Source: Ruminococcus sp.
GTDB taxonomy: Bacteria > Bacillota_A > Clostridia > Oscillospirales > Ruminococcaceae
NCBI RefSeq assembly: GCF_016283395.1
Contig: NZ_JAEEMU010000040.1
Span: forward strand, 62,001 to 126,000
Reading direction: 5' to 3'
Length of the DNA: 64,000 nt
Below the pieces are notes generated by a model. That model had not been told where the DNA came from. It worked only from the letters and a program-made list of their open reading frames with translations, and made no database searches. Shown here one piece after another: positions 52,832 to 62,409 of the stretch. Position 1 is the first letter of the stretch; each line of letters begins with the position of its first letter. The position numbers and the translations under genes were made by a program.

Positions 52832-53614
52832 TTAACCAAATGTATAGTATCTGCCGTCCTTTTCGGCAAAAACGATTTTATATCCGTTAACGATAACATT
52901 CTCGTTTCCGTTTGAATCCTCGCCCATAATGTAGAAAGTTGCATCTATAAGGTAATCGCTATCGCCCTTTACCTGCTCATAGTATGACTTGCCGAAATGC
53001 TCGTCCATACCCTTGAAATACTCAGCAAGACCGTCAACGCCCTCCTGCGCCTCGGGCTTTTCAACTCTGATACGTGTTATCTTATAATCACCCTGCATTA
53101 CATTTGCAAGACTTGCACACTGCTTTGCAAAAGAAGTCTTGAAATCATAGCTGTAGTCCTTCTGGAGATATATTCCCATTTCATCAATAAAGCTCGGGAA
53201 TACACAGCTTGTATACTTAGTATAATCAGCTAACGGGAATGAAAGGAAGTACTGCTCAAGTGTGAGCATAAGATCCTTTGAAAAATCTTCATCATTAAAG
53301 TAAAGCTTTACGCCGTTGCTGCTTACACGATATTTTCCTAAATTGGCCTCAGCAGAATCCTCAGCAGGTGTAACAACATCTCCGAGAGTTCCGAGCTTAG
53401 GAGCTTCTGTTCCTACCTCGCACTTCTGGACAGTTTCCAAAACCTTATTGTAATAAGCCTCTGCATCGAATTTTTCGCCTGAAAGCTCGCTGCCGCCTAC
53501 TGAAGGAGCAGTTGTTTCAGGAACTTTGATCTCATCTTTCTTTCCGCAGCCTGCAAAACACTGGAGTGCTGCTGCAACAGCAAGAACTGCTGCTGTGAGT
53601 TTCTTAGTTTTCAT
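52832..53614 (-). CDS. Lipoprotein of unknown function (second of three)
   Basis: Lipoprotein of 260 residues with lipobox CFAGC (Cys about 22). The domain from about 95 onward alternates helices and strands (LTLEQYFLSFPLADYTKYTS, YLIDATFYIMGEDSN) and resembles NTF2-like or DUF-type lipoproteins of ruminococci. It lies 14 bases upstream of the third gene, so they are co-transcribed. Confidence 0.65.
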   Translation of the reverse strand: MKTKKLTAAVLAVAAALQCFAGCGKKDEIKVPETTAPSVGGSELSGEKFDAEAYYNKVLETVQKCEVGTEAPKLGTLGDVVTPAEDSAEANLGKYRVSSNGVKLYFNDEDFSKDLMLTLEQYFLSFPLADYTKYTSCVFPSFIDEMGIYLQKDYSYDFKTSFAKQCASLANVMQGDYKITRIRVEKPEAQEGVDGLAEYFKGMDEHFGKSYYEQVKGDSDYLIDATFYIMGEDSNGNENVIVNGYKIVFAEKDGRYYTFG

Positions 53615-53638
53615 GGTTTTCCTCCCAGTATTAATAAT

Positions 53639-54328
53639 TTAGTATATGGCGAATTTGCCCATTGCACCTGCCCATTCAGCAGCTGCCGAATCTTCGGGAG
53701 CATATATCACCAAATTCGGAAGTTCTTCCAATCCCCAGTTCTCATATTTAAGTTCGCGGCTCAGCACCGTCATTATATTTAGTGCGGTACATCCGGCAAA
53801 AACACCGTCATGTATGCTCTGTACTCCCTCAGGGATAGTAATTTCCGCAATAGATGTACAGCCTGCAAAAGCTCCTCTGTCTATTGTGGTGAGCCCTGTG
53901 GGCAGATTGATCTCTGTCAGCGAAGTGCAGTCGATAAAAGCTCCCTCTCCGATAGTCTGAACGCTTTCAGGAAGAGCTACCGAAGCAACATCCTCATTTG
54001 CTTCAAATGCATAGAAGCCTATCTCCCTGACAGGAGTCCCCTCTATCTCGGCAGGTATCTCTACTGCCTGATCCTTGCCTTTATACTTTGTTATAATGAC
54101 TCCGCCCTCGTATATCTCATAATCAAAGATATCCGATGAAACGATATTGCGGTCACGTACTGTAGCAAGCTGCTCATATGAGCCTGCTTCTGTTGTTTCT
54201 TCGGCAGAGGTCACGGAAGTCTTTTCTTTCTCTGAGGGCTTGTCAGTATCGCCCTTGACTTTGTTTCCGCAGCCTGCTGAAGTTATAAATACAGCCGCAG
54301 TCAGCGATGCCAAAACAAACTTTTTCAT
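53639..54328 (-). CDS. BspA-type leucine-rich-repeat lipoprotein (first of three)
   Basis: Lipoprotein of 229 residues: lipobox TSAGC (Cys about 20), Ser/Thr/Glu-rich spacer, and about four LRR_5 units from residue 95 (VREIGFYAFEANEDVASVAL, LTEINLPTGLTTIDRGAFAG, IAEITIPEGVQSIHDGVFAG). ATG 54328 is preferred over 54343. It lies 58 bases after typA and could be transcribed with it. Likely a surface binding protein. Confidence 0.8.
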   Translation of the reverse strand: MKKFVLASLTAAVFITSAGCGNKVKGDTDKPSEKEKTSVTSAEETTEAGSYEQLATVRDRNIVSSDIFDYEIYEGGVIITKYKGKDQAVEIPAEIEGTPVREIGFYAFEANEDVASVALPESVQTIGEGAFIDCTSLTEINLPTGLTTIDRGAFAGCTSIAEITIPEGVQSIHDGVFAGCTALNIMTVLSRELKYENWGLEELPNLVIYAPEDSAAAEWAGAMGKFAIY

Positions 54329-54386
54329 ATTATAACTCCACAATCTGCAAATTATATGGTTTATATGTGTTGATTTTGTGAAAAAA

Positions 54387-56210
54387 TCAAGCTTTTTTAC
54401 TTCTATCCTTAGCTCTCTGTGTATTGCTGAGAATTCTCTTTCTTATTCTGAGCGACTCAGGTGTTACTTCAAGGAGCTCGTCATCAGCAAGGAATTCAAG
54501 GCAATCCTCAAGGCTGAGAACTCTCGGAGGAACGAGTCTGAGTGCGTCATCGCTTCCGCTTGCACGGGTATTTGTAAGGTGCTTCTTCTTGCAGACATTT
54601 ACAACGAGGTCCTCTGTCTTTGGTGAAGCACCAACGATCATGCCCTCGTATACAGGAGTACCTGATGTGATGAAGAGCTGTCCGCGCTCCTGAGCATTGT
54701 AAAGACCGTATGTTACAGCCTCGCCTGTCTCGAAGGATACGAGAGAGCCTGTGTTTCTGCGGTCAATATCGCCCTTGTATGGCTGATAGCCGTCAAATAC
54801 GTGGCTCATGATGCCCTCGCCCTTTGTATCTGTGAGGAATTCGCTCTTATAGCCGAAAAGTCCTCTTGCAGGTATAAGGAACTCGATACGCATACGGCTT
54901 CCCTGTGGGTGCATATCCACCATATCGCCCTTACGTGCGCCTATCTTCTCCATTACAGAACCTACGCAGTCCTCGGGAACGTCGATAACAAGACGCTCGA
55001 TAGGTTCGAGTTTTCTGCCGTTCTCGTCCTGCTTGAAGAGTACGCGGGGAGTTGATACTCCGAGCTCATAGCCCTCACGGCGCATATTCTCGATAAGTAT
55101 TGAAAGGTGCATCTCACCGCGGCCTGCTACGCGGAAGGAGTCTGTAGACTCTGTTTCCTCAACACGGAGAGAAACGTCTTTGAGAAGCTCCTTGAAGAGT
55201 CTCTCACGGAGCTGACGTGAAGTAACGAACTTACCCTCGCGTCCTGCGAACGGGCTGTCGTTTACGGAGAATGTCATTTCAACTGTAGGCTCGCTGATCT
55301 TTACGAACGGGAGCGGATCAGGAGCATCTGTTGCGCATATAGTATCGCCGATAGTGATGTTCTCGATACCCGATATCCATACGATATCGCCCATCTGTGC
55401 TTCCTGTACAGGTACACGGTTGAGTCCCTGTATCTGGAGAAGTGAAACTATCTTAGCGTTGTAGTTTTTCTTTGAGCCTGTATAATCACAGACTGTTACC
55501 TGCTGGTTTACGCCTATCTTACCTCTTACGATACGTCCGATACCGATACGTCCTACGTATTCGTTATAGTCGATAGAGGAAATGAGCATCTGGAGAGGAT
55601 CGTTCTCCTCGCCCTTTGGCGGCTCGATATAGTTGATGATAGTATCGAAGAGAGGCTTTAAGTCTGTACCTGCCTCGTACTGACTGAGTGAAGCTGTACC
55701 GCTTCTGCCTGAGCAGAAAAGGAGTGGGCTTTCGAGCTGCTCCTCGTTTGCATCAAGGTCAAGAAGAAGTTCGAGAACTTCGTCGCCTATCTCGTCAAGA
55801 CGAGCGTCGGGACGGTCTATCTTGTTTACGACTACGATTATCTTATGACCCATTTCAAGAGCCTTTGAAAGTACGAAACGAGTCTGAGGCATAGGACCTT
55901 CTGCTGCGTCAACAAGCAGGAGTACGCCGTCAACCATTTCAAGTACACGCTCTACCTCGCCGCCGAAGTCAGCATGGCCAGGGGTGTCGATAATGTTGAT
56001 CTTTGTACCGTTGTACATTACTGAGGTATTCTTGGCAAGGATAGTGATACCTCTTTCCCTCTCGATGTCGTTTGAGTCCATTACACGCTCGGCAACTTCC
56101 TGATTTTCACGGAACACGCCGCCCTGCTTGAGCATTTCGTCAACGAGGGTAGTCTTACCATGGTCAACGTGAGCGATAATGGCGATGTTTCTTAAATCTT
56201 CTCTTATCAT
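54387..56210 (-). CDS. typA: Ribosome-associated GTPase TypA/BipA
   Basis: Translational GTPase of 607 residues. G1 [16 protein letters not shown]3 [13 protein letters not shown]4 [12 protein letters not shown] and G5 CSGRSG are present, followed by domains II-V and the BipA C-terminal domain ([20 protein letters not shown]). Needed for ribosome assembly and growth under stress, especially cold. Confidence 0.96.
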   Translation of the reverse strand: MIREDLRNIAIIAHVDHGKTTLVDEMLKQGGVFRENQEVAERVMDSNDIERERGITILAKNTSVMYNGTKINIIDTPGHADFGGEVERVLEMVDGVLLLVDAAEGPMPQTRFVLSKALEMGHKIIVVVNKIDRPDARLDEIGDEVLELLLDLDANEEQLESPLLFCSGRSGTASLSQYEAGTDLKPLFDTIINYIEPPKGEENDPLQMLISSIDYNEYVGRIGIGRIVRGKIGVNQQVTVCDYTGSKKNYNAKIVSLLQIQGLNRVPVQEAQMGDIVWISGIENITIGDTICATDAPDPLPFVKISEPTVEMTFSVNDSPFAGREGKFVTSRQLRERLFKELLKDVSLRVEETESTDSFRVAGRGEMHLSILIENMRREGYELGVSTPRVLFKQDENGRKLEPIERLVIDVPEDCVGSVMEKIGARKGDMVDMHPQGSRMRIEFLIPARGLFGYKSEFLTDTKGEGIMSHVFDGYQPYKGDIDRRNTGSLVSFETGEAVTYGLYNAQERGQLFITSGTPVYEGMIVGASPKTEDLVVNVCKKKHLTNTRASGSDDALRLVPPRVLSLEDCLEFLADDELLEVTPESLRIRKRILSNTQRAKDRSKKA

Positions 56211-56277
56211 ATTTTCTTTCCTCCAAGTTAAATTTAACTTTGAACTTTCTTTATATGCAAACGGCTTTCACCGATTT

Positions 56278-56916
56278 TTACATGAGATATTCCAAACGTG
56301 AACGGAGCTGGTCTATATTCGTGAACGTCTGTGGGATATAGAGCGTTTTCTTACGTGTTGGAACTAAAGCGGAGCTCTTGTTCACAACGGTAAGCTGAGC
56401 CTTTACTGTAAGGAATTCCTTGCCCTCATTTATTGAAAATACCTTGTCTATAATGCTTCCGCTGTATTCAGCGACCCGTCTGTTGCAGACAAATTCTTCC
56501 ACATAGGAAGTTGTGGGGAGCTTCTTCATGTTTTTCATTATGCGGTTAAAACCTGCAAGGCTTCCGCCCACGAGTATGCTGTACTGCTCGCCGAAAAGCG
56601 TATCATTTGTACAGGCTTTTGCAATGTCTATCTGATACACATCGGTTTCATCAATAACATAAGCCATGAAATAGCCTGCGTTCTTTGTTTTCCTTATGAC
56701 GCGCAGAACCAGCAGAAGTACGATAAGTGCAGGTATCAGAAACAAAATGAAGCCTGTTTTCATACCGCTGTCGGAAAGAGCGACAAAACCGTATATCACC
56801 AGTCCCACAAATAATATGAGTACCGAAAGTATTATAGTAACGCCTGTTCCTGCGGACATCTTCTGCTGATATGTGGCATGAAGTCTGTCTGCGTCATCTA
56901 TCCTGCATACTGTCAT
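56278..56916 (-). CDS. Two-span membrane protein of unknown function
   Basis: Protein of 212 residues with two hydrophobic segments (about 25-75), then a soluble beta-rich domain (YFMAYVIDETDVYQIDIAKA, KVFSINEGKEFLTVKAQLTV). It starts one base after the stop of the YcxB-type gene and probably works with it. The frame up to 56988 is a shadow. Confidence 0.7.
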   Translation of the reverse strand: MTVCRIDDADRLHATYQQKMSAGTGVTIILSVLILFVGLVIYGFVALSDSGMKTGFILFLIPALIVLLLVLRVIRKTKNAGYFMAYVIDETDVYQIDIAKACTNDTLFGEQYSILVGGSLAGFNRIMKNMKKLPTTSYVEEFVCNRRVAEYSGSIIDKVFSINEGKEFLTVKAQLTVVNKSSALVPTRKKTLYIPQTFTNIDQLRSRLEYLM

Positions 56917-56917
56917 G

Positions 56918-57448
56918 TTACTTCTCCTTGAATTTAGTACCAAGCTTGCTGCGAAGCAAAGCTCTAAGCTCTTCTGCTGTGCCCTCAACTATCTCGTTCT
57001 TATCGAATACTATATATCCTGTGCCTTCCACCAATATAATGAAAAAACCGTCTTTTGCTGCCGCTCTTGCAAGGCGGACATATTTATATGTACTGTTGGT
57101 ATTTGAGAACGATGTGCTGGAATTGAGTACAATCTCTTCTTCCTCAAACGATACCTTTAACTTGTAATCCGGATTTTTTTCAGTGAATGTCCTGAAGCTG
57201 ACAGCAGGATTTGCCTTCCTTGTCCTGTAGACATATACGCCAAACACAAAAAATACAGTTGTCAGGCATATTATCATCACAGGATCGACCGTACGATCTT
57301 TAAGTGCCACCAGTATTGTGAGTAAAGCGATAAAAATGAATACCGCTCCGCATAATACAGTGAACTTCTTCATTCTGTTATACATAGGCGAATTGTTCAC
57401 AAGTGCCGAATAATGCCTGATATCAAAATCGTTTACTTCGACCTTCAT
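56918..57448 (-). CDS. YcxB-like membrane protein
   Basis: Protein of 176 residues: two membrane segments (about 30-75) and a C-terminal YcxB-type domain (YKLKVSFEEEEIVLNSSTSF, later GTGYIVFDKNEIVEGTAEEL). Starts at ATG 57448 after GGAGAAGGAG. A frame back to 57700 runs across tRNA-Tyr and is not coding. Function unknown. Confidence 0.78.
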   Translation of the reverse strand: MKVEVNDFDIRHYSALVNNSPMYNRMKKFTVLCGAVFIFIALLTILVALKDRTVDPVMIICLTTVFFVFGVYVYRTRKANPAVSFRTFTEKNPDYKLKVSFEEEEIVLNSSTSFSNTNSTYKYVRLARAAAKDGFFIILVEGTGYIVFDKNEIVEGTAEELRALLRSKLGTKFKEK

Positions 57449-57528
57449 AGCTCCTTCTCCTACATTACTTATAAAATTCTTAACATAGAAAATGCGTTTC
57501 CGTGCAATATCTCTTTTTTTTCGGGCAT

Positions 57529-57608
57529 AAAAAAGCCCTTGCAGAGGATTTGCAAGGTCAGTGTGGTGGATAGTCTGAAACAAAAACAGCCCCGAATTTT
57601 TCGGGGCG
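57529..57608 (-). terminator. Two tandem terminators after the tRNA cluster
   Basis: On the minus strand GCCCCGAA/TTCGGGGC with TGTTTTTG is followed by CCTTGCA/TGCAAGG with GGCTTTTTT. They separate the tRNA transcript from the YcxB gene. Confidence 0.8.
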
Positions 57609-57612
57609 TTTC

Positions 57613-57698
57613 TGGTGGGAGAGGATGGATTCGGACCATCGAAGCTGAAAAGCAACAGATTTACAGTCTGCCCCCTTTGGCCACTCGGGAACTCTCCC
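57613..57698 (-). tRNA. tRNA-Tyr (GTA)
   Basis: Acceptor stem GGGAGAG/CTCTCCC, anticodon loop with GTA in ACTGTAAAT, long class II variable arm, TTCGAA-like T loop (GTCCGAATCC) and encoded CCA. Third gene of the cluster in transcription order. Confidence 0.95.
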
Positions 57699-57733
57699 AT
57701 TGTATAGATTGTTTTTGCGACAAGGCAAAATAA

Positions 57734-57809
57734 TGGAGCTGGTGGACGGACTCGAACCCCCGACCTGCTGATTACAAATCAGCTGCTCTACCAACTGAGC
57801 TACACCAGC
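57734..57809 (-). tRNA. tRNA-Thr (TGT)
   Basis: Cloverleaf of 76 bases with acceptor GCTGGTG, anticodon loop TTTGTAA (TGT), T loop GTTCGAGTC and encoded CCA. Confidence 0.95.
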
Positions 57810-57884
57810 GTTTAACGCTTAATTATTATATCACATCTTTTTTGAGTTGTCAAGTACTTTTTTGAATTTTTTCAAAAAAAGTTC

Positions 57885-57961
57885 TGGTCGAGGCGACAGG
57901 ACTCGAACCTGCGGCATCTTGCTCCCAAAGCAAGCACTCTACCAAACTGAGTTACGCCTCG
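57885..57961 (-). tRNA. tRNA-Pro (TGG)
   Basis: Cloverleaf of 77 bases with acceptor CGAGGCG, anticodon loop TTTGGGA (TGG), T loop GTTCGAGTC and encoded CCA. First tRNA in transcription order; AT-rich spacer to tRNA-Thr. Confidence 0.95.
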
Positions 57962-58096
57962 AAACTCATAAGCTGTATCCTTGATAGACAGCTTTTATAT
58001 TATATCAAAGCAATGGCAAGTTGTCAATACCCAATTTCAGTTTTTGTATATCTGCACAATATTCAACATTTTTCTGCGTGTTAATTGTTCAAGCGA

Positions 58097-58120
58097 CAAA
58101 AAAGGGAGCTTTAAGCTCCC
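58097..58120 (-). terminator. Terminator of the small acidic protein gene
   Basis: Palindrome GGGAGCTTTAAGCTCCC with T6 on the minus strand, 10 bases after the stop at 58131. Confidence 0.85.
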
Positions 58121-58130
58121 TCAGAAGTCA

Positions 58131-58394
58131 TTAGTCCTTGATATCGTCTACGATATCTTCAGCAGCGTCCTTAATATCCTCTGCAACGTCCTCTGCCTTG
58201 TCCTTTATTTCCTCAGCAGCGTCATCATTGATCTCGAAGTCGATGCTCTCATCTGTATCGAAGTTATCGAAATCATCGTAATCGTCATCATCATAATCAG
58301 AACCTGAGCTCTTATCCTTGAGAGCCTGTGCTGCGACATATCCTACAGCAGCTGCTGCACTTGCAACTAAAATAGCACCTAAAAACTTATTCAT
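58131..58394 (-). CDS. Small highly acidic membrane-anchored protein
   Basis: Protein of 87 residues: one N-terminal hydrophobic helix (MNKFLGAILVASAAAAVGYV), then a stretch of Asp/Ser/Tyr and an amphipathic acidic repeat of about 11 residues (AAEEIKDKAEDVAEDIKDAA). It looks like YtxH-type or LEA-like small proteins. Role unknown; possibly envelope-associated. ATG 58394 follows AGAGGAAA. Confidence 0.7.
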   Translation of the reverse strand: MNKFLGAILVASAAAAVGYVAAQALKDKSSGSDYDDDDYDDFDNFDTDESIDFEINDDAAEEIKDKAEDVAEDIKDAAEDIVDDIKD

Positions 58395-58502
58395 TTTATT
58401 TTCCTCTTTTCTCCGCAAGAAATAGTACTTACCGAACCGCTTGCGATCGGATTACGATAATCTATAATTATTATAACATACTTTTTTTGTAATTTCAACT
58501 CT

Positions 58503-59228
58503 TTACATATTATTTGTTAAAAACATCAAAATTGAAAGGGCTGTTATTGGTGCTGTTTCACAACGCAGTATTCTCTTACCCAGCCAGACCTGTGATGCAC
58601 CGATGTTTACTGCCGATTCCGCTTCTTCCTTGTCAAAACCGCCCTCGCTGCCTATAAACAGTCCCACAGTTTTTGCTCCGTCAAGCTTTACCTCACCGAA
58701 AGAAACTCCGCCTTCTTCCTCATAAAGCAGGATATTTTTGTCAAGCTGCTTCATCATTTCAAGAGCTTCTTTAAGACTTACCATAGGAGTTACCTCGGGA
58801 ATGATACCTCTTCCCGACTGTTTTGCAGCTCCCTCGGCTATTTTGTTCAGACGGGGCAGCTTTTTCTTTGTGAAGTCCTTTTCATCGGGACGTGACACGC
58901 ATCGCCTTGTAAGCACAGGGACTATCCTCGAAACGCCAAGCTCCACGCTTTTCTGGATTATATATTCCAGCTTGTCAAGCTTTGGGACAGCCTGAAACAA
59001 GGTCACCTCGATATCGGGCTCTGCTGCGCATATCTGCTTGTCAACAAGGTCGAGATAGACCTCATCGGGGGTGATGCTCCTTATAGTGCAGTGGTGGTCT
59101 ATGCCGTTGCAGCAGACCGTCACCTCTTCGCCCACTCTCATTCGCAGCGAACGTCCGATATGGTTAGCATCGCTGCCTGTCAGTACTATATTGTTTTCAT
59201 CAAGTTCATTCGTAAAAAATCTTGGCAT
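58503..59228 (-). CDS. rsmE: 16S rRNA (uracil-1498-N3)-methyltransferase
   Basis: SPOUT-class methyltransferase of 241 residues. PRFFTNELDENNIVLTGSDA start, the SAM knot with TVGLFIGSEGGFDKEEAESA and LGKRILRCETAPITALSIL are diagnostic. Full length. Methylates U1498 of 16S rRNA. No clear promoter partner; a monocistronic unit or distal gene. Confidence 0.94.
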   Translation of the reverse strand: MPRFFTNELDENNIVLTGSDANHIGRSLRMRVGEEVTVCCNGIDHHCTIRSITPDEVYLDLVDKQICAAEPDIEVTLFQAVPKLDKLEYIIQKSVELGVSRIVPVLTRRCVSRPDEKDFTKKKLPRLNKIAEGAAKQSGRGIIPEVTPMVSLKEALEMMKQLDKNILLYEEEGGVSFGEVKLDGAKTVGLFIGSEGGFDKEEAESAVNIGASQVWLGKRILRCETAPITALSILMFLTNNM

Positions 59229-59329
59229 ACCGCACCGCCTTTATATTATGTACTCTGATTTTACCACATATCCGAGGATTAGTCAACAAATCCGTATTTT
59301 GTAAAGCAAAATTTGGATTTGAGCCGTTA

Positions 59330-59408
59330 GCTGCGCCGACCCCTACATTTCGGGCGGATGATATCCGCCCCTACAACGTGCTAACGGCTAATGGCTAACG
59401 GCTCAAAT
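59330..59408. repeat. Dispersed hairpin with flanking GCTAACGG repeats
   Basis: Flanks carry GAGCCGTTAGC and GCTAACGGCTAATGGC, with the hairpin GGGCGGAT/ATCCGCCCCTACA between them. The remainder of 59229-59439 shows no gene. Confidence 0.65.
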
Positions 59409-59439
59409 AAAATGCCCCCGTCTGCTGACAGGGGATCAA

Positions 59440-60567
59440 TTATTCTTTATATTCAGATTTGATGCCGAGATACTCCTCAAGGCACTGACCGCTGTTATAA
59501 AGCTTTGTTGCCAGCTTTGAGCCTACATATCTTATATGCCACGGTTCGTACTGATAGCCTGTATAAGCTTCCTTGCCCTGTGGATAGCGGATTATAAATC
59601 CGTACTCGTGAGCGTGTTCTGCAAGCCATGCAGATTCAGCAGTAGCTCCGAACGCGTCGTCGATAGTATTTACGTCGATAACAAGTCCTGTCTGATGCTC
59701 GGAGTAGCCCGGACGAGCCGAATAGGTATCGGCTGCTTCCTTGCCGTCCTGCTGTACATAGTTGTCGTATATCTTCTCCTGATCGCTGTATGAACGAAAT
59801 CCCGAGCCTACATATATTTTCAGTCCCTCTTTAGCGGCATCGCTCGAAAGCTTCTGGAACTGCTCATAAACAAGCGGTTCAAGGTTAGGCTCGAATGTGG
59901 GCGGAAGGCTGTAGCTCTTGTTTGCTATCAAAACTCCCTGTACATAAGTAAGCCCCTCTGTATCATAAACAGGGGGCTCAGGAGCCTCAGTCTTATTGGA
60001 CTGAGGCGAAGCTGTATCGTTGTTTGTTGTTCCGTCGCCGCGGACAGTTACCTTTATCATTACTTCCTGCTCAGGATCCTGTGCAGATCTGAGAGTAACG
60101 TAGCAGGTTCCGGGTGAAACGCCCTTGATATGGCCATAGCCGTCTACTGTTGCAACAGTAGAGTCGCCTGTTGACCAGCGTTCATCAACTTCAGATGCAC
60201 CGTTAGGATACTGCTGTACCATAGGAGTATCTGTCTCGCCGACTTCGATATATACTGAATACTTATCAAGTTTGAAATCGCTCTTATTTACGGGATCTGC
60301 CGCAGTTGTAGTAACTGCTGTGGTGGTTATGGCAGGATCAGTATTTGTAACTACCATAGTAGTTGTTGTAGTTGTTGCCTTGCCTACCTTGCCTTTTTCA
60401 TCTTTCTTCGGCTTGCTTGAACACGAATGAGCTATAAGAAGTATGAGCAGCAGCACAAGCAATGCAATGATGAAAAGTGCTGTCAGCTGTCTTCTTCTCA
60501 GAGTCTTACGGGATACTCTTTTACGGGGACGATGTGAATCGTATCTATCGTATCTGTTATTGTCCAT
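59440..60567 (-). CDS. VanY-type D-alanyl-D-alanine carboxypeptidase with Ig-like domain
   Basis: Cell-wall peptidase of 375 residues. A basic cytoplasmic start, one membrane anchor at about 28-46, Thr-rich linker (about 65-90), a Big_2-type Ig-like domain (about 98-178: VDERWSTGDSTVATVDGYGH), then the VanY catalytic domain with zinc ligands in SEHQTGLVIDVN (His and Asp, about 290) and EPWHIRYVG (His, about 345). Trims peptidoglycan stem peptides. No vancomycin resistance cluster is near, so a house-keeping role is likely. Confidence 0.9.
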   Translation of the reverse strand: MDNNRYDRYDSHRPRKRVSRKTLRRRQLTALFIIALLVLLLILLIAHSCSSKPKKDEKGKVGKATTTTTTMVVTNTDPAITTTAVTTTAADPVNKSDFKLDKYSVYIEVGETDTPMVQQYPNGASEVDERWSTGDSTVATVDGYGHIKGVSPGTCYVTLRSAQDPEQEVMIKVTVRGDGTTNNDTASPQSNKTEAPEPPVYDTEGLTYVQGVLIANKSYSLPPTFEPNLEPLVYEQFQKLSSDAAKEGLKIYVGSGFRSYSDQEKIYDNYVQQDGKEAADTYSARPGYSEHQTGLVIDVNTIDDAFGATAESAWLAEHAHEYGFIIRYPQGKEAYTGYQYEPWHIRYVGSKLATKLYNSGQCLEEYLGIKSEYKE

Positions 60568-60754
60568 ATTATAAATCCCTTCCTGTGTATATTAGCACGG
60601 ACTATCTTCATGTCCGCATAAAATTCTTATTAACATTATAACATAATACTTATGAAATGTCACGCAATTTTACTTCAATTCCGCAATTTTTTAACAACTT
60701 CACATATAACGCCGCTCATTTTTGGCATTTTTAAACAAAGGAGTCCGCAATATA

Positions 60755-60875
60755 AGCCTTTAGCCCTTAGCCGTTAGCTATTAGCCAAGGTGTCGCCTTC
60801 GGCGAATTATTTAAATAATGTGAGCGTAAGCGAACACTTTCGGCTAACAGCTAAGGGCTAAAGGCTAATGGCTAT
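60755..60875. repeat. Large inverted repeat of GCTAA/TTAGC units
   Basis: Left arm (60755-60786) consists of AGCCTTTAGCCCTTAGCCGT and similar units; the right arm (60841-60875) is its imperfect reverse complement, with a small hairpin GTCGCCTTCGGCGAA between. It sits immediately upstream of the sugar-binding protein promoter. The stretch 60568-60754 holds only AT-rich sequence. Confidence 0.7.
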
Positions 60876-60881
60876 AATGCC

Positions 60882-60910
60882 TTGACAGTTCGGCTGTGAA
60901 CGAGTATAAT
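60882..60910 (+). promoter_or_regulatory. Sigma-A promoter of the solute-binding protein gene
   Basis: TTGACA and TATAAT, both perfect, 17 bases apart; leader about 51 bases. Confidence 0.85.
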
Positions 60911-60967
60911 ATAAAGTGGTTCATACCGCATAAAAACTAAGATAGCGGTCATGAAAGGAGTAATCAC

Positions 60968-62359
60968 ATGAAAAATTCAAAACGGCTGATAGCGGCTATA
61001 TTTGCCGTCACAGCTGTAATGTCAGCTGCCGTTTCATGCAGCAAAAAGAAAGACGGCAATAAAAAGGAAAAAACTAAAGAAGCTCAGACTACCACGGAAA
61101 CAGCTGCTTCATCTGATGCGCCCGCTGAGGCAATGGAGATATACTGGCTCTCAGACTATGACCTTAACCCTGGTGAAGCCGAGGAAAAGGCTGTGGCACT
61201 TTCGCTGTTCGAGGACGTTTACGGCGGAAAAGTGACCTATCTCCCCACAACTGCCGAGGACAAGTACAATGAGCTTGCTTCACAGATAAACGCAGGTGCT
61301 GCGGTAGATATGTTCCCATACGATGCAGCAGTGTTCCCTGACGGCGTAATGAGAGATCAGTTCGATGCTCTTGACCCGTACTACGAGGAACTGGGCATGA
61401 ACGAAAGCGGTCTCTGGGACGAGATGTCGGGTGTTATAGATATGTTCGCATACAAGGGACAGCACTATGTTGTACCATATTCCATTTCCGATACGTTCCT
61501 GCTGACCTACAGCCGAAAGCTCATGCAGTCAGAGGGTATCGAAGATCCTCGCAAGCTCTGGCAGGAAGGCAAATGGGACTGGAACGCAATGAAGTCCATG
61601 ATGGAGAAATTCAAAGCCAATAACCCAAACGCTTACAGATGTGGTATAAACGGCTGGTACGGGCAGGCTGCCTTTGCGTCTACAGGTCACAGAGTAGTGG
61701 AATTTGACGGCAATACGCTGAAAAACAATATGTACGATCCCGATATAGCTAACGCCGTAAGTCTGACTAACGATATACTGCTCAACGGCTGGTACAGCAC
61801 ATACTGGCGCGATACCTTCCCTACCGATTTCAACACACTGTTCTATGCTTCAACAGACTGGACTCTGCCGTTATCCAATGCGGCAAATCCCGAGGCCGAC
61901 CTTATGATAGTGCCTTTCCCGAAAGAGCCGAATGCAGACAAGAACTACATCTCCTGCAATTTCGACGCGCGTATGCTGGTAAAAGGCTCTGACAACGGCA
62001 AAGCTGTTGCAACTTATATAAAATGCGAACGCCTTGCGGCTTCCGATGAAAAGATGAAAAAAGCCGCAAAGGAAAAGGCTACCACCGTTGTAAAGCATCA
62101 GTCAGGTGCTTACAAGAGCTTCATTACCGAAGAGCAGTATGACGCTCTTATGGAATATACCGACCTTTCAAAGATGACACCTGTTTTCGATTACGGATAC
62201 GGCATGGGCGAGACTATGACAGGCTACGGAATATACACCAACGAAACAAGAGGTGTTATGTACCGCCTTACCGATACCGAAGTCGGAAAAGACTGGGAAG
62301 CTCTCAAAAATACATTCTCCCCCGTCATCGACGAGCAGATAGCACAATACAACAAGTAA
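60968..62359 (+). CDS. Extracellular sugar-binding lipoprotein (ABC transporter, family 1)
   Basis: Lipoprotein of 463 residues, lipobox AAVSC (Cys about 24) and a charged/Thr-rich tether to about 50. The fold of family 1 solute-binding proteins is indicated by ALSLFEDVYGGKVTYLPTTA, AGAAVDMFPYDAAVF, KGQHYVVPYSISDTFLLTYS and aromatic sites (ACINGWYG-like, NPNAYRCGINGWYGQAAFAS). No permease or ATPase gene follows in the window; the next gene is a cellulase, so cello-oligosaccharides are a reasonable ligand. Terminated by its own hairpin. Confidence 0.88.
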   Translation: MKNSKRLIAAIFAVTAVMSAAVSCSKKKDGNKKEKTKEAQTTTETAASSDAPAEAMEIYWLSDYDLNPGEAEEKAVALSLFEDVYGGKVTYLPTTAEDKYNELASQINAGAAVDMFPYDAAVFPDGVMRDQFDALDPYYEELGMNESGLWDEMSGVIDMFAYKGQHYVVPYSISDTFLLTYSRKLMQSEGIEDPRKLWQEGKWDWNAMKSMMEKFKANNPNAYRCGINGWYGQAAFASTGHRVVEFDGNTLKNNMYDPDIANAVSLTNDILLNGWYSTYWRDTFPTDFNTLFYASTDWTLPLSNAANPEADLMIVPFPKEPNADKNYISCNFDARMLVKGSDNGKAVATYIKCERLAASDEKMKKAAKEKATTVVKHQSGAYKSFITEEQYDALMEYTDLSKMTPVFDYGYGMGETMTGYGIYTNETRGVMYRLTDTEVGKDWEALKNTFSPVIDEQIAQYNK

Positions 62360-62379
62360 TAGCAATATAATGATATTCG

Positions 62380-62409
62380 AGTCCCTGATTTCCTCAGGGA
62401 CTTTTTTTA
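62380..62409 (+). terminator. Terminator of the sugar-binding protein gene
   Basis: AGTCCCTGA/TCAGGGACT stem followed by T7. Confidence 0.9.

Noticed and set aside
57448..57700. N-terminal extension of the YcxB-like protein
   Set aside because: The extension runs through tRNA-Tyr and two terminators; ATG 57448 has a good ribosome site.
59440..60567. Vancomycin resistance determinant
   Set aside because: VanY-type domain alone, without vanH/A/X or a VanRS pair, points to normal wall trimming.
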